The notes: generated by a model from the letters alone, not told the origin. 64,000 nt of DNA from Pseudomonadota bacterium (GCA_020161775.1 JAIUOW010000020.1:1-64000), one strand, 5' to 3'; shown: positions 8,920-18,625, counted from the first letter of the stretch. Program-made: numbers and translations.

Positions 8920-9108
8920 TTATTTCTTCTCCGACCAAAGCTCACCACCCGTCGCCCAGTCCGACTTCTTGATGTCGTACAGGATCACGTCCACGCTGTC
9001 GGGCTTGCTGCCCAGCGCGTCGGCTGCGGCCTGGGTCAGGGCCTTGACGAGGTTTTTCTTCTGTTCGGGCGTGCGGCCTTCAAACATTTCGACACGGATG
9101 GTGGGCAT
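8920..9108 (-). CDS. 4-oxalocrotonate tautomerase-family protein
   Basis: The 62-residue protein starts MPTIRVEMFEGRTPEQKKNL. After Met removal, Pro would be the N-terminal catalytic base, and the length is the standard one for the 4-OT subunit. Members tautomerise enols or dehalogenate small acids as hexamers. No catechol meta-cleavage genes are adjacent, so it is a generic tautomerase. The gene is divergent from the dienelactone hydrolase gene. Confidence 0.9.
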   Translation of the reverse strand: MPTIRVEMFEGRTPEQKKNLVKALTQAAADALGSKPDSVDVILYDIKKSDWATGGELWSEKK

Positions 9109-9216
9109 GGGTGCTCCTTGGTTGCAACGGCGATGACTATATCCCCGCAGTAGCCAAAACTTTCCGGCCTGCCTAGACTCACACCCGCATTGCCAACCAC
9201 CTCAACGGAGAACACC

Positions 9217-10116
9217 ATGCTGCGCGACGATCTCAAGGCCGACTTTGACTCCCTCTTGCCCGGCAAGACTACCGAAGACGGCGCCACGCGCCGCACCGCG
9301 TTGAAGGCCGCATTGGGTGTGGGCTATGCGGCCACCGCCATGCCCATCATGGCGCAGACCGCCATCAAGACCCCGGCCGACGGGTTGACCGTGGGTGAAG
9401 TGACCATTGACGTCAACGGTTTCAAGATGGCGGCCTACCGCGCCGCGCCGGCCGGCAAGACCAACCTGCCGGTGGTGCTGGTCATCCAGGAAATCTTTGG
9501 CGTGCATGAATACATTGCCGACACGGCCCGCCGCTTCGCCAAGGCCGGCTACCTGGCCATTGCGCCCGAGCTGTTCCAGCGCCAGGGTGACCCGACCGCC
9601 TACAACGAAATGGCCAAGCTGCAGGCCGAGGTGGTGTCCAAGGTGCCGGACGCACAGGTCATGGGCGACCTGGACGCCGCCGTCAAATGGGCGGGGGCCA
9701 ACGGCGGCAACACCGCCAAGGTCGGCATCACCGGCTTTTGCTGGGGCGGGCGCATCACCTGGCTGTACGCTGCCCACAGCCCCAACGTGAAGGCCGGCGT
9801 GGCCTGGTACGGCCGCCTGGTGGGCGCCAGCACGCCTGTGACGCCCAAGCATCCGGTGGACGTGGCCGCCGCACTGAATGGCCCGGTGCTGGGCCTGTAC
9901 GGTGAAAAGGACGCCGGCATCCCCCTTGACACCGTTGATAAGATGAAAGCTGCTCTTGCCACGGGCAACGCGGCGTCCAGGGCGTCGCAGTTCGTGGTGT
10001 ACCCTGACGCGCCGCATGCCTTCCATGCCGACTACCGCCCCAGCTTCCGCCAGGGCCCGGCCGAAGACGGCTGGAAGCGCGCGCTGGAATGGTTCAAGGC
10101 CAACGGTGTGGCTTGA
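9217..10116 (+). CDS. Dienelactone hydrolase family protein with Tat-type leader
   Basis: The 299-residue alpha/beta hydrolase has the dienelactone-hydrolase nucleophile elbow GFCWGG, with Cys in place of Ser, near residue 181. Further family signatures are LVIQEIFGVHEYIADTARR and a C-terminal PHAFHADYRPS catalytic His region. An N-terminal TRRTALKAALGVGYAATA segment at about residues 26-43 looks like a twin-arginine signal, so export is likely. I chose the ATG at 9217 because CGGAG lies six bases upstream; a TTG in frame at 9190 is less likely. Confidence 0.9.
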   Translation: MLRDDLKADFDSLLPGKTTEDGATRRTALKAALGVGYAATAMPIMAQTAIKTPADGLTVGEVTIDVNGFKMAAYRAAPAGKTNLPVVLVIQEIFGVHEYIADTARRFAKAGYLAIAPELFQRQGDPTAYNEMAKLQAEVVSKVPDAQVMGDLDAAVKWAGANGGNTAKVGITGFCWGGRITWLYAAHSPNVKAGVAWYGRLVGASTPVTPKHPVDVAAALNGPVLGLYGEKDAGIPLDTVDKMKAALATGNAASRASQFVVYPDAPHAFHADYRPSFRQGPAEDGWKRALEWFKANGVA

Positions 10117-10137
10117 GCCCACGCCACGCCAGACCAG

Positions 10138-10161
10138 GGCCGCGCAAGCGGCCTTTTTTTT
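10138..10161 (+). terminator. Rho-independent terminator
   Basis: A perfect six-pair GC stem (GGCCGC/GCGGCC) closes a GCAA tetraloop and is followed by eight T residues. It lies 21 bases after the dienelactone hydrolase stop codon and ends transcription before the ZIP transporter gene. Confidence 0.9.
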
Positions 10162-10180
10162 GCGAGTTCTGTCCAACGCC

Positions 10181-11017
10181 ATGACATTGATAGCAATCGT
10201 GATCGCCACCCTGGCCGCCGGCATCGGCAGCGTCTGGCTGGCTGCCGGCCTGATGAGCCTGGGCGCCGTGGCCAGCGCCGGGCGTACCCAGCAAGGCCGC
10301 GTGGGCCCGCAGCACCTGCTCAGCCTGGCCGCGGGCGCGTTGCTCGCCACGGCCTTCATGCACCTGCTGCCCGAAGCCTTTGAATCGCAGGCCGGCGCCA
10401 AGGAGCTGTTCGCCACGCTGCTGGTGGGCGTGGTGTTTTTCTTTCTGCTGGACAAGGCCGAGTTGTGGCACCACGGGCACGAACACCACCATGACCACGG
10501 GCATGCAAGCCATGACCACGCCGGCCATGACCATTCCCGCCACCACCATGGCGACGCGCATGGCAAGGGCGGCGGCTGGGCCGTGCTCACCGGCGACAGC
10601 GTGCATTGCTTTGGCGACGGCATCCTGATCGCGTCGGCCTTCATCGCCGACCTGCGCCTGGGCGCCGTGGCGGCACTGGCGGTGCTGGCCCACGAGGTGC
10701 CGCACCACATGGGCGACCTGATCGTTTTGCGCCAGACCAGCCGCAACCGCAGCGCCGCGCTGGTCAAGGTGTCACTGGCAGGCGCGGTGACCGCGCTGGG
10801 CGGCATCACGGGCTTCTTCCTGGTGGAGCAGCTGTACGACTACCTGCCGTATTTCCTGGTGGTGGCCAGCAGCAGCTTTGTCTATGTGGCGCTGGCGGAC
10901 CTGATCCCGCAGCTGCAAAAGCGCCTGAGCGCGCGCCAGACGGCTGCGCAGATCGCCTGGCTGCTGGTGGGCATTGCCATGGTCACGCTGGTCAGCGGCC
11001 TGGCGCATTCGCACTGA
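10181..11017 (+). CDS. ZIP family metal transporter
   Basis: The 278-residue protein has about eight membrane segments. Its long histidine-rich cytoplasmic loop (HEHHHDHGHASHDHAGHDH, residues about 100-118) is typical of ZIP transporters. The conserved helix DSVHCFGDGILIASAF (residues about 138-153) and HEVPHHMGDLIVL (about 172-184) carry the expected metal-site His residues. It likely imports zinc or another divalent cation. The start at 10181 follows directly after the terminator of the preceding gene and gives the normal family N terminus. Confidence 0.9.
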   Translation: MTLIAIVIATLAAGIGSVWLAAGLMSLGAVASAGRTQQGRVGPQHLLSLAAGALLATAFMHLLPEAFESQAGAKELFATLLVGVVFFFLLDKAELWHHGHEHHHDHGHASHDHAGHDHSRHHHGDAHGKGGGWAVLTGDSVHCFGDGILIASAFIADLRLGAVAALAVLAHEVPHHMGDLIVLRQTSRNRSAALVKVSLAGAVTALGGITGFFLVEQLYDYLPYFLVVASSSFVYVALADLIPQLQKRLSARQTAAQIAWLLVGIAMVTLVSGLAHSH

Positions 11018-11027
11018 GCGCGACGGC

Positions 11028-11579
11028 TCAGCGCGTGGAATAGCCCAGCACGCGCCAGCGCCCGTCGGCGTCGCGCGCGGTGGTCACGATCTCCTGCAGG
11101 TCGGGCTTGTTGGCAAAGCGGCTGGCAAACACCACCGTCACATAGTCGCCCGCGGGTCGGCCGGGCAGGGCGGTCTTGTAGGCAGTCTCCACCGGCTCAC
11201 GCCCGGCCAACGGGCCCAGCGGCTCGCGCACCTTGGGAATGGCATCCATCCAGGCAGCAATGGGCACCTGGGTGCGAAACACCTGGCTGGAGCTTTCCCA
11301 GGCCGTGCCCCAATCCCGCCGGTCCAGCAGCATGAGCCAGCCCAGGGCGGCCAGCTGGCCGGCGTTTTCCTTCTGGGTGGTTTCATCGTTGGCGGGTGCC
11401 TGCGCCGCCGGCGCAGCGGGGGCGGCCGCGCGGGCTGGTGCAGTCACGGGTGGTGCGGCAAGCGACGGGGTGGCACTGCTGTTGCCAGGCATGCGCAGCT
11501 GGGCGCCTGCGCTGGCGGTGGCCAGGGCGCAGGCCGCAACGAGCAGGCCGCGCATGGCGGAGGGGGTGGGTGTGGTCAT
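11028..11579 (-). CDS. DUF4019 secreted protein
   Basis: The roughly 183-residue product has a signal peptide (MRGLLVAACALATASAGAQL), an Ala/Pro-rich linker, and a C-terminal DUF4019 domain. That domain is recognisable from LDRRDWGTAWESSSQVFR and the end GRWRVLGYSTR. The role is unknown. It is the last gene of a minus-strand run that starts with the Rieske gene. I chose the ATG at 11579; a shorter start at 11555 also leaves an intact signal peptide. Confidence 0.75.
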   Translation of the reverse strand: MTTPTPSAMRGLLVAACALATASAGAQLRMPGNSSATPSLAAPPVTAPARAAAPAAPAAQAPANDETTQKENAGQLAALGWLMLLDRRDWGTAWESSSQVFRTQVPIAAWMDAIPKVREPLGPLAGREPVETAYKTALPGRPAGDYVTVVFASRFANKPDLQEIVTTARDADGRWRVLGYSTR

Positions 11580-11617
11580 AGCTGGCCAGTCTAGCGCGCC
11601 GGTTGGGGCCCGCAGGC

Positions 11618-12505
11618 CTAGCCCCGGGCCACGGGGCGCGCCGGGTCGGCGCACCATTCGCTCCAGCTGCCTGCATAGAGCGCGGGGGTGCCCAGCCCGG
11701 CGATTTCCATGGCGATCACATTGGGCACGGCGCTCACGCCGCTGCCGCAGTGGTGCACCACGCTGGCCGGGTCGCGGCCCGCGAGCAGGGCTTCAAATTC
11801 CGCGCGCAGCTGCGCCGCCGGCTTGAACTTGCCGTCCGGGCCGGTGTTGGCCTGGAACGGGCGGTTCAGCGCGCCGGGGATGTGCCCGGCCACCGGGTCC
11901 AGCGGCTCGACCTCGCCGCGAAAGCGCGGCGCAGCGCGGGCGTCGATGATCGTCTGGGCGCCCTGCAGGCCGGCCAGCACCGACTGCGTGGTGGCCAGCG
12001 TGCGCAGCGGCTCGCCCAGGCGGAAGTTGGCCTGGAAGTGCGATGGCTCATCCCCTGCCACCACGGCGCCGCCTTCGGCCTGCCAGGCCGGCAGGCCGCC
12101 GTCCAGCACGGCCACCGCGTCATGGCCAGCCCACTTGAGCATCCACCACAGGCGGCCGCAATAGTTGGCGCCCTGGCGGTCGTACACCACGGCCTGCATG
12201 GTGTTGTCAAAGCCCACACTGGACAGCCAGGCGGCAAATTTCTCGCGGCTGGGCAGCGGGTGGCGCCCGCCCGATGCAGCGTCAGCCGGTGGCTGGGGCT
12301 TGCCGGTGGTGGCGTCGGGTGTGCCTTTGTCGCTCAGGGCGGTGTCCAGGTGCGCGTATATCGCGCCGGGCAGGTGGGCTTCGCGGTATTGCGCTTCGCC
12401 TGCGGCGGGGTTCATCAGGTCGAAGCTGCAGTCAAACACCATGAGCGGCGCGCCGCTGTCGCGCAGGGCCTGCAGCTGGGTGGCGGAAATGAGGGTCGTG
12501 TACAT
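11618..12505 (-). CDS. sseA: Rhodanese-type sulfurtransferase (mercaptopyruvate sulfurtransferase-like)
   Basis: The 295-residue protein has two rhodanese domains. The active C-terminal loop is HHCGSGVSAVPN, matching the CGSG(V/T)TA loop of SseA-type 3-mercaptopyruvate sulfurtransferases rather than the CRxG loop of classic thiosulfate enzymes. It moves sulfane sulfur to cyanide or thiols. The start at 12505 is supported by AAGGAGCC upstream (12509-12516). It lies 10 bases after the EamA gene in the same operon. Confidence 0.88.
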   Translation of the reverse strand: MYTTLISATQLQALRDSGAPLMVFDCSFDLMNPAAGEAQYREAHLPGAIYAHLDTALSDKGTPDATTGKPQPPADAASGGRHPLPSREKFAAWLSSVGFDNTMQAVVYDRQGANYCGRLWWMLKWAGHDAVAVLDGGLPAWQAEGGAVVAGDEPSHFQANFRLGEPLRTLATTQSVLAGLQGAQTIIDARAAPRFRGEVEPLDPVAGHIPGALNRPFQANTGPDGKFKPAAQLRAEFEALLAGRDPASVVHHCGSGVSAVPNVIAMEIAGLGTPALYAGSWSEWCADPARPVARG

Positions 12506-12515
12506 CCTGGCTCCT

Positions 12516-13418
12516 TCAATGTTCTTCGGCCGGCGCGTTGGGCGCGGCGCGTGCGCGCAGCACCGTGGCGGCGACACCGCTGGCCACGATCAGCGCCATG
12601 CCGGCCCAGCCCGCCGCGGGGATCGTGTCGTCAAACAGCAGCACGCTGTACACCGCGCCAAACACAATGCCCGAGTATTGCAAATTGGCCACCACCAGTG
12701 TGGCGCCGTGGCTGTAGGCGCGCGTCATGCACAGCTGGCCCAGGGCCGCCAGCAGGCCCACGGGGACGAGCCACAGCGCGTGTTGCCAGTCCCAGGGCGA
12801 CACGCCGGTGACCAGCATGGCCGCACCGCCCGCCACGGCCGAGCCAAGAGCGAAATAGAACACGGTGCGGCTTTCGGGCTCGCCCAGCTTGCCCAGCGCC
12901 ATCACCTGCATGTAGGCAAACGCGGCCATGAAGCCGGACATCAGCCCGATCAGGCCCGCAAAGATCTGGTTCTGCTCGATGGTGGGCCGCAGCATCAGCA
13001 CCACGCCGGCGAAGCCGGCCAGCACCGTCAGCACCAGCGGGCCCTGGCGCAACGCGCTGGCGGTGCCGTCACGCGGCTTCCAGGCAATCAGCGCGCCGCC
13101 GATCAGGAAGGCGGCCACCCATACGCTGCTCATGTAGTTGAGCGTCATGGCCGTGGCCAGCGGCAGCCAGGCAATGGCATAGAACCACGCGCCCAGCGAG
13201 ATCACACCCACCATGCTGCGCCAGGCGTGCATGCCGGCGTAGCCGGTGCCCAGGCTCACACCCTGGCGGCGCGCCAGCAGCCACATGAAGAGCATGCCCA
13301 GCAGGCCGCGGTAGAACACCAGCTCGGCGGCATTGAAATACGCGGACGCGAACTTCACGCACACCGCCATGGTGGCGAAGAACAGCGATCCCAGGACCAT
13401 CCACAGCGCCTGCATCAA
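12516..13418 (-). CDS. EamA/DMT family permease
   Basis: The 300-residue protein has ten predicted membrane segments arranged as two EamA repeats (about residues 1-135 and 145-285). The start MMQALWMVLGSLFFATMAVCVK and the motif AELVFYRGLLGML are typical of drug/metabolite transporters. The transported compound is unknown. The ATG overlaps the leuD stop by four bases, so it is translationally coupled to leuD. Confidence 0.88.
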   Translation of the reverse strand: MMQALWMVLGSLFFATMAVCVKFASAYFNAAELVFYRGLLGMLFMWLLARRQGVSLGTGYAGMHAWRSMVGVISLGAWFYAIAWLPLATAMTLNYMSSVWVAAFLIGGALIAWKPRDGTASALRQGPLVLTVLAGFAGVVLMLRPTIEQNQIFAGLIGLMSGFMAAFAYMQVMALGKLGEPESRTVFYFALGSAVAGGAAMLVTGVSPWDWQHALWLVPVGLLAALGQLCMTRAYSHGATLVVANLQYSGIVFGAVYSVLLFDDTIPAAGWAGMALIVASGVAATVLRARAAPNAPAEEH

Positions 13419-14065
13419 ATCTCCAGTGTGTTGGCCAGCCAGGGCTGTGATGCCAGGCGGGCCTGTTCAAAAGCGGCGATGCGCTGGCGCTGGGCCAGCG
13501 TGGCGCCGATCCAGTCGATGTCCCGTGTCAGCAGCGCCTGTTCGCGTCCACTCAGGCGGACCGGCAGCGCCAGCCCGGCGCAGTGCAGGCTGCCTTGCAG
13601 CAGGTCGATGCGGGCCTGCAGCACCTGGGTGGCCGCGGCGGCGAACAGCTGGTCGATGGCCGGGGCCGCCAGCGTGATCGCGGCCACGCCATTGAGCGGG
13701 CAGTTCTGGCGGAAGATGTCGCCGAAGCTGGGCGCCACCACCGCGCGAAAGCCATAGTCGCGCAGCGCCCAGACGGCGTGCTCGCGACTGGAGCCGCAGC
13801 CGAAGTTGTCGCGCGCCAGCAGCACGCTGGCGCCGCGCAGTGCGGGGTGGTTGAGCACGAAGTCCGGGTTGGGGCGGCGTGTGGCGTGGTCGCTGTCCAG
13901 GTCACCCGGGTCCAGGTAGCGCCACAGGTCAAACAGCACCGGGCCAAAGCCGGTGCGCGCCGTGCCGCGGCCGTACTGCTTGGGAAAGATGGCGTCGGTG
14001 TCGATGTTGGCGCGGTCAAGCGGCACCACCGTGCCGCTGTGCAGCCCATCGGGAAACGCCGCCAT
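13415..14065 (-). CDS. leuD: 3-isopropylmalate dehydratase small-subunit-like protein
   Basis: The 216-residue protein carries the LeuD signatures PLDRANIDTDAIFPKQY at the N terminus and ARDNFGCGSSREHAVWAL near residue 90. LeuD forms the swivelling domain of isopropylmalate isomerase in leucine synthesis and needs the Fe-S subunit LeuC. No leuC is in the window, and the gene sits between a Rieske oxygenase and a permease. It is therefore probably a second, paralogous small subunit. The start at 14065 shares one base with the Rieske stop (TGATG). Confidence 0.88.
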   Translation of the reverse strand: MAAFPDGLHSGTVVPLDRANIDTDAIFPKQYGRGTARTGFGPVLFDLWRYLDPGDLDSDHATRRPNPDFVLNHPALRGASVLLARDNFGCGSSREHAVWALRDYGFRAVVAPSFGDIFRQNCPLNGVAAITLAAPAIDQLFAAAATQVLQARIDLLQGSLHCAGLALPVRLSGREQALLTRDIDWIGATLAQRQRIAAFEQARLASQPWLANTLEI

Positions 14066-15210
14066 CAGGCGCGCGGCGTGCGCATGCCCATGGCGTCGCG
14101 GTACCACTCGTGAAAGTGCTGCATGCCGTCTTCCATGGGGCTCTGGTAGGGGCCGGTTTCGTTGTCGCCGCGCAGGGCCAGGGCCTTGCGGCCCGCGTCC
14201 ATGCGCTCGGCGATCTCGTCGTCCTCGACGCAGGTCTCCATGTAGGCAGCCTGCTGCGCCTCGACGAACTCGCGTTCGAAGGCGGCGATTTCCTCGGGGT
14301 AATAGAACTCCACCATGTTCATGGTCCGCGTGGGGCTGACTGGGTGCAGCGTGGACACGGTCAGCACATGGGGGTACCACTCGACCATGATGTGCGGGTA
14401 GTAGGTGAGCCAGATCGCGCCATACTGGGGCGGCTCGCCATTGCGGTATTGCAGCAGGGCCTTTTGCCAGCGCTCATAGACCGGGCTGCCGGCCTTGCCC
14501 AGGCGGTTGGCCACGCCCACGGTCTGCACCGAATACTGCTCCTTGAATTCCCAGCGCAGGTCCTCGCAGGTGACGAAGCTGCCCAGGCCGGGGTGGAACG
14601 GGCCCACGTGGTAGTCCTCCAGGTAGACCTCGATGAAGGTCTTCCAGTTGTAGTTGCATTCGTGCATGACCACGCGGTCCAGCACCATGCCGGTGAAGTC
14701 CAGCTCGGCGCGCGGGCCCATGCCCGCCAGGTCGGCGGCAACATTGCGGTTGTTTTGCTCGAACAGCAGGCCGTTCCATTCCTGCAGCGGGTAGTTGCGC
14801 AGGTTCAGGCAGGGGTCCTGCGGGAAATGCGGTGCGCCCAGCAGGGTGCCGGCAGGCGCACCCTGGCCGGCGCTGTACGTCCAGCGGTGCAGTGGGCAGA
14901 CGATGTTGCCGCCCGAGGCGGCGTCGCCATGCACCGAGCCGCGGCCCTTGAGGATCACGGCCTGGCGGTGGCGGCAGACGTTGGAGACCAGTTCCACCCC
15001 GCGCGGCGTGCGCAGCAGCGCGCGGCCTTCGCCTTCCTGGGGCAGGGCGTAGAAGTCGCCCACCTGGGGCACGGCCAGCTGGTGCCCCACATAACGGGGC
15101 CCGCGCTGGAAGATGACATCCAGCTCGCGCCGGAACAGCGCCTCGTCAAGATAGCTGGAAACTGGTAGTTGGCTTGCGGCCTGCTGCAGTTGAAGACTTA
15201 AATCAGACAT
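14065..15210 (-). CDS. Rieske non-heme iron oxygenase, alpha-subunit type
   Basis: The 381-residue protein has a Rieske [2Fe-2S] site (C79-R-H81 and C105-P-L-H108) in the first third. The catalytic domain shows the mononuclear iron motif VYLEDYHVGPFHPG near residue 190, preceded by the bridging-region sequence NYNWKTFIE. Enzymes of this class hydroxylate or demethylate aromatic compounds using an external reductase. No beta subunit, ferredoxin or reductase gene is adjacent. It is the first gene of a minus-strand operon with leuD, eamA, sseA and the DUF4019 gene. Confidence 0.9.
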   Translation of the reverse strand: MSDLSLQLQQAASQLPVSSYLDEALFRRELDVIFQRGPRYVGHQLAVPQVGDFYALPQEGEGRALLRTPRGVELVSNVCRHRQAVILKGRGSVHGDAASGGNIVCPLHRWTYSAGQGAPAGTLLGAPHFPQDPCLNLRNYPLQEWNGLLFEQNNRNVAADLAGMGPRAELDFTGMVLDRVVMHECNYNWKTFIEVYLEDYHVGPFHPGLGSFVTCEDLRWEFKEQYSVQTVGVANRLGKAGSPVYERWQKALLQYRNGEPPQYGAIWLTYYPHIMVEWYPHVLTVSTLHPVSPTRTMNMVEFYYPEEIAAFEREFVEAQQAAYMETCVEDDEIAERMDAGRKALALRGDNETGPYQSPMEDGMQHFHEWYRDAMGMRTPRA

Positions 15211-15406
15211 GGGTGACCTGACCTAGAGACTCCCCCTATGAAGGGGCAGGGTGCGTGTCGCCCTCATAAAAAGGGGTTGGCGCGGGAACAGACGGGATTT
15301 CCGGTGGCGTACCGGAGGAAGAGGGCGTGATTGTACCCCCGCCCCGCCGTTCGCGGGGGCGATACGCGCCTAAAATCGCGCTTTGCATCCACCAACAGAA
15401 AGCGCC

Positions 15407-15652
15407 ATGCCCAAGGCCAGTGCCCCCCCGAACGACGACCTGCCCGTGCCAGCCAGCTACGAAGCCGCGCTGGACGAACTTGAGCAGTTGGTGGGGCGAA
15501 TTGAAAACGGCCAGATGCCGCTGGAGCAGCTGCTGTCGGGCTACCAGCGGGGGGCACAGTTGCTGGCGTTTTGCCGCGAGCGCTTGCAGGCGGTGGAAAA
15601 CCAGGTGAAGGTGCTGGACGAAGGACAACTCAAGACGTGGACGCAAGAGTGA
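15407..15652 (+). CDS. xseB: Exodeoxyribonuclease VII small subunit
   Basis: The 81-residue protein shows the XseB core [20 protein letters not shown] followed by [16 protein letters not shown]. It partners XseA (not in this window) to degrade single-stranded DNA. It sits directly before ispA and dxs, the conserved order. The ATG at 15407 gives the normal length. Confidence 0.95.
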   Translation: MPKASAPPNDDLPVPASYEAALDELEQLVGRIENGQMPLEQLLSGYQRGAQLLAFCRERLQAVENQVKVLDEGQLKTWTQE

Positions 15653-16557
15653 AAGCACAGGCCCTCATGCAGGCCTTTGACCTGGGCGGTTGGAGCACGC
15701 AGCGCCTGGCGCACGTGGAAGAGGCACTGTCGCAGTGGGTGGTGGCCGATGCCCCGGCGGGGCTGGGCGAGTCCATGCGCTACGCGGTGCTGGACGGTGG
15801 CAAACGGCTGCGGCCCCTGCTGGTGCTGGCCGCCAGCGAAGCCGTGGACGGCAACGCGCAAGCCGCGTTGCGCGCGGCCTGCGCCGTCGAGCTGATCCAT
15901 GCGTATTCGCTGGTGCATGACGACATGCCCTGCATGGACAACGACGTCCTGCGCCGTGGCAAGCCCACCGTGCACGTGAAGTTTGGCGAGGCCGCCGCGC
16001 TGCTGGCGGGCGACGCGCTGCAGGCGCTGGCGTTCGAGCTGCTGGTGCCCGAGGGCGACGCCATCCCGGCGGCCACGCAGGCCACGCTGTGCCGCTTGCT
16101 GGCGCGCGCCGCGGGCAGCGCCGGCATGGCCGGCGGCCAGGCGATCGACCTGGCCAGCGTGGGGCGTGCCCTGACCGAGGACGAGCTGCGCGGCATGCAC
16201 CGGCTCAAGACCGGTGCGTTGCTGCAAGGCAGCGTCATGATGGGCGCGGCCTGCGGGCAGGCGGGTGCGGTGGCCAGTGCCGCGCTTGAACGCTATGGCG
16301 CCGCCATCGGCCTGGCCTTCCAGGTGGTGGACGACATCCTGGACGTGACGGCCGATTCAGCCACCCTGGGCAAGACCGCGGGCAAGGACGCCGCCCAGGA
16401 CAAACCCACCTATGTGTCGCTGCTGGGCCTGGCGCCTTCGCGCGCCCATGCGCAGGCGCTTTATGCGCAGGCCATGGACGCGCTGGATGCCAGCGGCCTG
16501 TCCGATACGCGCGCCCTGCGCGCGCTGGCGGACATGGTGGTCAACCGGAACAACTGA
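15637..16557 (+). CDS. ispA: Farnesyl/geranyl diphosphate synthase
   Basis: The roughly 306-residue prenyltransferase has the first Asp-rich motif [10 protein letters not shown] and the second [22 protein letters not shown] and [12 protein letters not shown] are also typical. It condenses isopentenyl diphosphate with allylic diphosphates to farnesyl diphosphate. The start is uncertain: GTG at 15637 has AAGGA 11 bases upstream and overlaps xseB, GTG at 15649 overlaps the xseB stop as GTGA, and the first ATG is 15667. All leave the catalytic domain intact. It is co-transcribed with xseB and dxs. Confidence 0.94.
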   Translation: MDARVKAQALMQAFDLGGWSTQRLAHVEEALSQWVVADAPAGLGESMRYAVLDGGKRLRPLLVLAASEAVDGNAQAALRAACAVELIHAYSLVHDDMPCMDNDVLRRGKPTVHVKFGEAAALLAGDALQALAFELLVPEGDAIPAATQATLCRLLARAAGSAGMAGGQAIDLASVGRALTEDELRGMHRLKTGALLQGSVMMGAACGQAGAVASAALERYGAAIGLAFQVVDDILDVTADSATLGKTAGKDAAQDKPTYVSLLGLAPSRAHAQALYAQAMDALDASGLSDTRALRALADMVVNRNN

Positions 16558-16561
16558 AGCC

Positions 16562-18448
16562 ATGACACTGCTATCAACCATCAACGACCCGGCCGACCTG
16601 CGCCGGCTGCCGCGCGCCCAGCTGCGCGAGCTGGCCGACGAACTGCGTGCCTTTGTGCTGGACAGCGTGTCACGCACTGGCGGCCACCTGAGTTCCAACC
16701 TGGGCACGGTGGAGCTGACCGTGGCACTGCACTACGTGTTCAACACGCCGCACGACCGCCTGGTGTGGGACGTGGGCCACCAGACCTACCCGCACAAGAT
16801 CCTCACCGGGCGGCGCGACCGCATGGGCACGCTGCGCCAGCTCGGCGGTTTGTCGGGCTTTCCTCAGCGCGCCGAAAGCGAATACGACACCTTCGGCACC
16901 GCGCATTCGTCCACCAGCATCTCGGCCGCGCTGGGCATGGCGCTGGGCGCGCGCCACAAGGGCGAGGACCGCCACGCCGTGGCCATCATCGGCGACGGCG
17001 CCATGAGCGCGGGCATGGCCTTCGAGGCCCTGAACAACGCGGGCGTGGCCGACTGCAACCTGCTGGTGATCCTGAACGACAACGACATGTCCATCAGCCC
17101 GCCGGTGGGTGCGCTGAACCGCTACCTGGCGCAGTTGATGAGCGGGCAGTTCTATGCCGCGGCCAAGAATGTCGGCAAGAGTGTGCTCAAGCCCGTGCCG
17201 CCGCTGTTCGAGCTGGCCAAGCGCTTCGAGCAGCAGGCCAAGGGCATGGTGGTGCCGGCGACGCTGTTCGAAAAGTTCGGCTTCAACTACATCGGCCCGA
17301 TCGACGGCCATGACCTCGATTCGCTGATCCCCACGCTGGAGAACATCAAACAGCTGCGCGGCCCGCAGTTCCTGCATGTGGTCACCCGCAAGGGCCAGGG
17401 CTACAAGCTGGCCGAGGCCGACCCCGTGGCCTACCACGGGCCTGGCAAGTTCGATCCGGCGGTGGGCCTCATCAAGCCAGCCACGCCGCCCAAGCCCACG
17501 TTCACCCAGGTGTTCGGCCAGTGGCTGTGCGACATGGCCGCGCAGGACCCGCGGCTGGTGGGCATCACGCCCGCCATGCGCGAAGGCTCGGGCCTGGTGG
17601 AATTTGAACGGCGCTTTCCCGGCCGGTACTTTGACGTCGGCATTGCCGAGCAGCATGCCGTCACGTTCGCCGCCGGCCTGGCCTGTGAGGGGCTCAAGCC
17701 GGTCGTGGCGATCTACTCCACCTTCCTGCAGCGCGGCTACGACCAGCTCATCCATGACGTGGCGCTGCAGAACCTGCCCGTGGTGTTTGCGCTGGACCGC
17801 GCAGGCCTGGTGGGCGCCGATGGTGCCACCCACGCCGGTGCCTATGACATCCCTTACCTGCGTTGCATCCCGCAGGTGAGCATTGCCTGCCCCGCGGACG
17901 AAAACGAATGCCGCGGGCTGCTGAGCAGCGCGTTTGCACAGAGCCATCCTGTGGCCGTGCGCTATCCGCGCGGCGCGGGCGTGGGCACACCCCTGTCGCC
18001 GGACCTGGTGCCGCTGCCCTTTGGCAAGGGCGAGCTGCGCCGCGAGGGCAAGGGCATTGCGATCCTGGCCTTTGGCACGCTGCTGTACCCGGCGCTGGAG
18101 GCCGCCGAGCGGCTGGACGCCACGGTGGTCAACATGCGCTGGGCCAAGCCGCTGGACGTGGAACTGCTGCTGCAGGTGGCCGCGCGGCACGAGGCGCTGG
18201 TCACTGTCGAGGAAGGCGCCATCATGGGCGGCGCTGGCAGCGCGGTGGCCGAAGCGCTGAACGCCGCGGGCGTGACGCGCCCGCTGCTGCACCTGGGCCT
18301 GGCGGACGAGTTCATCGAGCACGGCGATCCCGCCCGGCTGCTGGCGATGCAGGGGCTGGACGCCGCGGGCATCGAGTCGTCGGTGCGCGCGCGCTTCAGT
18401 CCGCATGACGCACCGGTCCGCACGCCGCTGAAGGTCGTTCAATCCTGA
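16562..18448 (+). CDS. dxs: 1-deoxy-D-xylulose-5-phosphate synthase
   Basis: The 628-residue thiamine-diphosphate enzyme makes DXP from pyruvate and glyceraldehyde-3-phosphate, the first step of the MEP isoprenoid pathway. Visible signatures are [35 protein letters not shown], the ThDP motif [18 protein letters not shown] (continuing to NDND), and the transketolase middle domain with [15 protein letters not shown]. Length is normal. It starts four bases after the ispA stop, so the two enzymes of one pathway are co-expressed. Confidence 0.97.
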   Translation: MTLLSTINDPADLRRLPRAQLRELADELRAFVLDSVSRTGGHLSSNLGTVELTVALHYVFNTPHDRLVWDVGHQTYPHKILTGRRDRMGTLRQLGGLSGFPQRAESEYDTFGTAHSSTSISAALGMALGARHKGEDRHAVAIIGDGAMSAGMAFEALNNAGVADCNLLVILNDNDMSISPPVGALNRYLAQLMSGQFYAAAKNVGKSVLKPVPPLFELAKRFEQQAKGMVVPATLFEKFGFNYIGPIDGHDLDSLIPTLENIKQLRGPQFLHVVTRKGQGYKLAEADPVAYHGPGKFDPAVGLIKPATPPKPTFTQVFGQWLCDMAAQDPRLVGITPAMREGSGLVEFERRFPGRYFDVGIAEQHAVTFAAGLACEGLKPVVAIYSTFLQRGYDQLIHDVALQNLPVVFALDRAGLVGADGATHAGAYDIPYLRCIPQVSIACPADENECRGLLSSAFAQSHPVAVRYPRGAGVGTPLSPDLVPLPFGKGELRREGKGIAILAFGTLLYPALEAAERLDATVVNMRWAKPLDVELLLQVAARHEALVTVEEGAIMGGAGSAVAEALNAAGVTRPLLHLGLADEFIEHGDPARLLAMQGLDAAGIESSVRARFSPHDAPVRTPLKVVQS

Positions 18449-18476
18449 AGCTTTGCTGACAGAGGGATGAGTACCA

Positions 18477-18573
18477 AAGGTTTCCGGGTATTTCTCAAGG
18501 GAAAACCCCCGAAACCTTAAGTGTTGCGCTTCCTAAAATGGCTCCTGATTTTGATTGACAACCTTTAGTTGTC
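18477..18573 (+). promoter_or_regulatory. Stem-loop and operator-like repeat upstream of the first takP
   Basis: AAGGTTTCCGGG (18477-18488) can pair with CCCGAAACCTT (18508-18518) with one bulge. No T-run follows, so it is not a standard terminator. A second inverted repeat, GACAAC-5nt-GTTGTC, lies at 18557-18573, about 50 bases before the takP start. Both are in the 177-bp dxs-takP gap and are candidates for regulator binding or an RNA structure in the leader. The binding partner is unknown. Confidence 0.4.
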
Positions 18574-18625
18574 TTCAAGTCGAAACAGTCCAAAGCCTTT
18601 CACTGATTCATTCGAGGAGCAATAC

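Noticed and set aside
8375-8972. Overlapping short open frames in the polA-tautomerase gap
   Set aside because: They are produced by GC-rich palindromic repeats. None has a family match or a ribosome site.
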